Of a stretch of DNA of 8,665 nt, positions 6,268 through 8,665 are shown one piece after another (position 1 is the first letter of the stretch; the number at the start of each line of letters is the position of its first letter). Made by a program: the position numbers and the translations under genes. Origin of the DNA: Acidobacteriota bacterium (GTDB lineage Bacteria; Acidobacteriota; Terriglobia; Acidoferrales; 2-02-FULL-67-57); NCBI GenBank assembly GCA_016210895.1, contig JACQTG010000232.1, positions 1 to 8,665 of the forward strand. Reading direction: 5' to 3'. The notes beneath the pieces were generated by a model that worked only from the letters and a program-made list of their open reading frames with translations, did no database searches and was not told the DNA's origin.

Positions 6268-7209
6268 CTAGTCGCGTCGCGTCCCGCTCGGGATCATCAC
6301 CACCGGCGCGTCTTTCCGCTCTTCTCGGATCTCGGACTCCAGCATGATGGAGTTCGGGCCGGAGATGCCGCCGTCCTTGCGCACGCGCCAGAAATGCACG
6401 CCCATGAAGATGGCCGCCAGCAGGGGGATGGCGATGCAGTGCCAGATGTAGGCCCGGAGGAGCGCATTCGAGTCCACAATCGAGCCGCCCAGCAAGGCAA
6501 AGCGCACGTCGTTGTAAGGGGTCATACCCAATTCGAGCCCGAAGGGACCTTCGGATCCGAGTAATGGCGTCGCGCGCGCCATGCTCGTGCCCACCGTCAC
6601 CGCCCAGAAGCCCAACTGGTCGTCTGGCAGCAGGTAGCCAGTGAACGAGAGCAACAGGGTCAGCACAAGCAGGACGACACCGACACACCAATTGAACTCG
6701 CGCGGCCGCTTGTAGGAGCCGGTCAGGAAGACCCGGAACATGTGGAGCCAGACGGTGATGATCATCAGGTGGGCGGCCCAGCGGTGCATGTTGCGCAGGA
6801 GCTTCCCGAAGGGCACGTCGTGCTCGAGATAGAGAATGTCCCGGAAGGCCTGTACCTTGGTGGGATGGTAGTAGAACATCAGCAGCACCCCGGTGAACGT
6901 CAGCACGATGAAGAGGTAAAAGGTGATGCCGCCCATCCCCCAGGTGTAGCTGTAGCGCACGGCGTCGCGGTTGATCTTGGCCGGGTGGAGGTGGAAAAAA
7001 ACGTTCGTTAGGACGCCAAGGGCGCGGTTCCGCGGCTGCTCGTCGTGCTTGACGCGGAACATCGAGCGCCAGAGTTGCGTCTTCTGCGGGTCCTTGAGCG
7101 ACTCGGCTTCTCCCCGGACTTTCTCCTTCAGAACCTTGGTCTTCTCCTGTATGTTGTCGAGCAGGGCGGTCAAGCGGTTTCGGCCGCGTTCGTTTTTTTC
7201 TTCACTCAT
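6268..7209 (-). CDS. qcrB: Cytochrome b N-terminal subunit (b6-like, di-heme b)
   Basis: This 313-residue protein binds the two b hemes of the quinol oxidoreductase. The ligand pairs are H142/H156 (MHRWAAH...WLHMFR) and H257/H272 (WHCIAIPLL...GVHFWR). Their spacings, 14 and 15 residues, equal those of chloroplast cytochrome b6 (H86/H100, H187/H202). The RKDGGISGP sequence after the fourth helix is also b6-like. The position matching b6 Cys35, which anchors heme c(n), is G91 here: both lie 51 residues before the first histidine and are followed by a similar GGIT. A charged, probably helical cytoplasmic N-terminus of about 75 residues is longer than in b6. The ATG has a GGGGG-type purine run 5 bases upstream. 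It sits 52 bases after the Rieske gene and 28 before the C-terminal cytochrome b gene. The name qcrB is used for family membership; petB would be equally defensible. Confidence 0.92.
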   Translation of the reverse strand: MSEEKNERGRNRLTALLDNIQEKTKVLKEKVRGEAESLKDPQKTQLWRSMFRVKHDEQPRNRALGVLTNVFFHLHPAKINRDAVRYSYTWGMGGITFYLFIVLTFTGVLLMFYYHPTKVQAFRDILYLEHDVPFGKLLRNMHRWAAHLMIITVWLHMFRVFLTGSYKRPREFNWCVGVVLLVLTLLLSFTGYLLPDDQLGFWAVTVGTSMARATPLLGSEGPFGLELGMTPYNDVRFALLGGSIVDSNALLRAYIWHCIAIPLLAAIFMGVHFWRVRKDGGISGPNSIMLESEIREERKDAPVVMIPSGTRRD

Positions 7210-7261
7210 TCTTTCCCCCGCAGGGCGCCATTCGCCCGAAAGAGGTCAGCCGTCTTGCGCC

Positions 7262-7870
7262 TCAGGCAATCAAGTAGGCGTCCGGGTCGTTGAAATGGTT
7301 TGTTCCGCCTTTTGGCCACTGATACAGCTTGCTGACGTCTACGACGATCTGCCCGGTGGCGTCGAGTTTGACGTGGGCGCGGTCCATCGGCCGCGGCGCC
7401 GGGCCCTCAAAATTGATCCCTTCGCTGTCGTAGCCACTGCCGTGGCACGGGCACTTGAACTTGTTCTCGCTCTCTTTCCAGTCCGGCGTACAGCCCAGGT
7501 GCGTGCAGCGGGCGTAAATCACGAACAGCCGCTCGGCATTCCGCACCACCCAAATCCGATACCCCTGCTGGAAACGCGTGTCCACGCCGAGGCCAAAATC
7601 CGACGGGTAGCCGACCGAGAAGACGGTCTTGGGTTCGAAGAGGGCGCGGGGGAAGAAGAACCGGAGAAACATCAGGAAGTTCACCCCCAAGTAGCCCCAG
7701 ATACACGCCCAGATGAAGCGGCGGCGCATCCGCCGCACTTCTTTCTGGCCGGTCTCGCCCGTCACCGCCGTCGCTGGCGGTCTGACGAATGCCTTGAGCA
7801 AGCCACGCAAGCCGGCCCAGAATCCAGGTGCCTTTTTAGGGACCGCCTTGTCAACCTGTGTGTCGGCCAT
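7262..7870 (-). CDS. qcrA: Rieske 2Fe-2S protein of the bc complex
   Basis: This 202-residue protein carries the high-potential 2Fe-2S cluster that takes the first electron from quinol. Box I is CTHLGC at 122-127 and box II is CPCHGSGY at 140-147; C122, H124, C140 and H143 would bind the cluster and C127/C142 would form the stabilising disulfide. Both the box II Ser (S145) and Tyr (Y147) linked to high redox potential are present. One membrane helix spans about 52-73, preceded by RRMRRRFIW, which could act as an uncleaved twin-arginine export signal. The ATG directly follows an in-frame TAG and has no strong ribosome binding site within 10 bases. The gene is the first after the promoter at the hemH stop codon and begins the complex operon. 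Confidence 0.95.
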   Translation of the reverse strand: MADTQVDKAVPKKAPGFWAGLRGLLKAFVRPPATAVTGETGQKEVRRMRRRFIWACIWGYLGVNFLMFLRFFFPRALFEPKTVFSVGYPSDFGLGVDTRFQQGYRIWVVRNAERLFVIYARCTHLGCTPDWKESENKFKCPCHGSGYDSEGINFEGPAPRPMDRAHVKLDATGQIVVDVSKLYQWPKGGTNHFNDPDAYLIA

Positions 7871-7912
7871 CTAGCTGTTTGTTTTCGAGCCCTGCTCTTT
7901 TGCCCCAAAAAA

Positions 7913-7941
7913 TTTATAGTCGCTGCACCAAACTCTGTCAA
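7913..7941 (-). promoter_or_regulatory. Sigma-70-like promoter overlapping the hemH stop codon
   Basis: On the minus strand TTGACA (7936-7941) is followed by exactly 17 bases and then TATAAA (7913-7918). The -35 matches the consensus fully and the -10 in five of six positions. The -35 element contains the TGA stop codon of hemH. Transcription would start near 7906, leaving a leader of about 36 bases before the Rieske ATG. The AT-rich stretch right after the -10 stands out from the GC-rich surroundings. This would let the respiratory complex be expressed separately from hemH. No operator-like repeat is evident. Confidence 0.6.
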
Positions 7942-8665
7942 GCAAACTCGAAACCCGGCGAGACGGTTTCTCCCACGGCTGCGCGCACCAACTCGGCCAG
8001 AGCCTGGATGAAGGTGGGAGAATCATTGAGTCCAGGCATCAGGGCGAACTGCCGAAGGCCAAGCGTCTGCGCCAGGGCGCGGGCCACGCCGTCAATTTCG
8101 TGGAGTGTCTCGATGTGGTCGGAGACAAAGGAAATCGGCACGACTAAGACGTTTTGCGCACCTTGGCTGGCGAGCCGGTCCAGCGTGCTTTCGAGCCGTG
8201 GCTGCAGCCAGCGCCCGGGCCCCACCTTGCTTTGATAGCAAACGTGATAGGGATAGCTCCAGCGTCCCTGCTTCATTACCAGTTCGACTGAGGCTTTGAC
8301 CTGGGCCTCGTAGGGGTCACCCTGCGCCACCACATCGGCGGGAATCCCATGCGCGCTGAACACAAGATGAAGCGGCCCCGAACCTGCGAACGGCTCAAGT
8401 GCCTGCTCGATTCGCTCCACCACCGCTTGGATGAAGCGGGAATGGTCGTAAAAGTGCCGAATCACTTTGACCGGGAGATAGTTTTTGGCTCGCCGGGCAT
8501 ACTGCCGGTTCCACTCATTCAGGCTGCTTCCGGTTGTGACCTTCGAGTATTGAGGGTATAGAGGCAGCAGAATGATTTCCGCGCAGGCGTCCAGGTTAAG
8601 CGTGCAGATGGCTTCTTCCGTCAGCGGGTGCCAGTAGCGCATCGCCACCACGACCTGTGCATCCA
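7938..8665 (-). CDS. hemH: Ferrochelatase, C-terminal part (5' end outside window)
   Basis: Ferrochelatase inserts ferrous iron into a porphyrin to make heme. The visible 242 residues are open to the right edge; the first readable codons are DAQVVVAMRYWHP, matching the conserved MRYWHP region. Other family motifs follow in order: LPLYPQYSKVTTGSS, FSAHGIP with the metal-site histidine, CYQSKVGPGRWLQP, and VPISFVSDHIETLHEID with the conserved active-site glutamate. Compared with the usual 310-350 residues, roughly 90 N-terminal residues lie outside the window. A GTG at 8651 is internal to the conserved core and is not a start. The gene is followed by the respiratory complex genes on the same strand after 67 bases, and no intrinsic terminator separates them. 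Confidence 0.95.
   Translation of the reverse strand, partial: DAQVVVAMRYWHPLTEEAICTLNLDACAEIILLPLYPQYSKVTTGSSLNEWNRQYARRAKNYLPVKVIRHFYDHSRFIQAVVERIEQALEPFAGSGPLHLVFSAHGIPADVVAQGDPYEAQVKASVELVMKQGRWSYPYHVCYQSKVGPGRWLQPRLESTLDRLASQGAQNVLVVPISFVSDHIETLHEIDGVARALAQTLGLRQFALMPGLNDSPTFIQALAELVRAAVGETVSPGFEFA

Noticed and set aside
7898..7913. Small TTTTG-GGG-CAAAA hairpin in the Rieske leader as a regulatory element
   Set aside because: A five-pair, mostly A-T stem with a three-base loop is too weak to support a call.
6971..8011. Plus-strand open frame of 346 codons across the cytochrome b, Rieske and hemH region
   Set aside because: It crosses three well-supported minus-strand genes and their gaps and shows no family motif.

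Overview
The window is one compact, GC-rich bacterial locus with every credible gene on the minus strand, so transcription runs from high to low coordinates. It encodes a cytochrome b6-like/bc-type quinol oxidoreductase flanked by heme-making enzymes. No marker gene is present, so taxonomy is tentative. The split cytochrome b, an octaheme c-type cytochrome in place of cytochrome c1, and a cupredoxin lipoprotein with a carboxypeptidase-regulatory-like tail suggest Acidobacteriota or a similar Gram-negative aerobic lineage; Planctomycetota and others are not excluded.

Layout in transcription order: the C-terminal part of ferrochelatase hemH (cut by the right edge); a strong sigma-70-like promoter overlapping the hemH stop codon; a Rieske 2Fe-2S protein; the four-helix, two-heme part of cytochrome b; a separate six-helix cytochrome b C-terminal subunit carrying the Qo motif; a 1070-residue membrane-anchored cytochrome c with eight CXXCH motifs and two long coiled coils; a 262-residue lipoprotein with a blue-copper-like ligand set; an intergenic gap of about 240 bases with nested inverted repeats; ctaA (heme A synthase); and at the left edge possibly the first codons of the next gene, perhaps ctaB.

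The genes fit one respiratory module. The Rieske and split cytochrome b subunits would oxidise quinol. The octaheme protein would take electrons from the Rieske centre in place of cytochrome c1 and carry them through the periplasm. The copper lipoprotein could be a further carrier. HemH supplies protoheme, and CtaA makes heme A, which implies an aa3/caa3-type oxidase encoded elsewhere. The most unusual part is the octaheme cytochrome: a TM anchor, a roughly 200-residue coiled-coil stalk, a three-heme block, then five cytochrome c domains, the first split by another coiled coil. No CRISPR, mobile element, tRNA or rRNA was seen.
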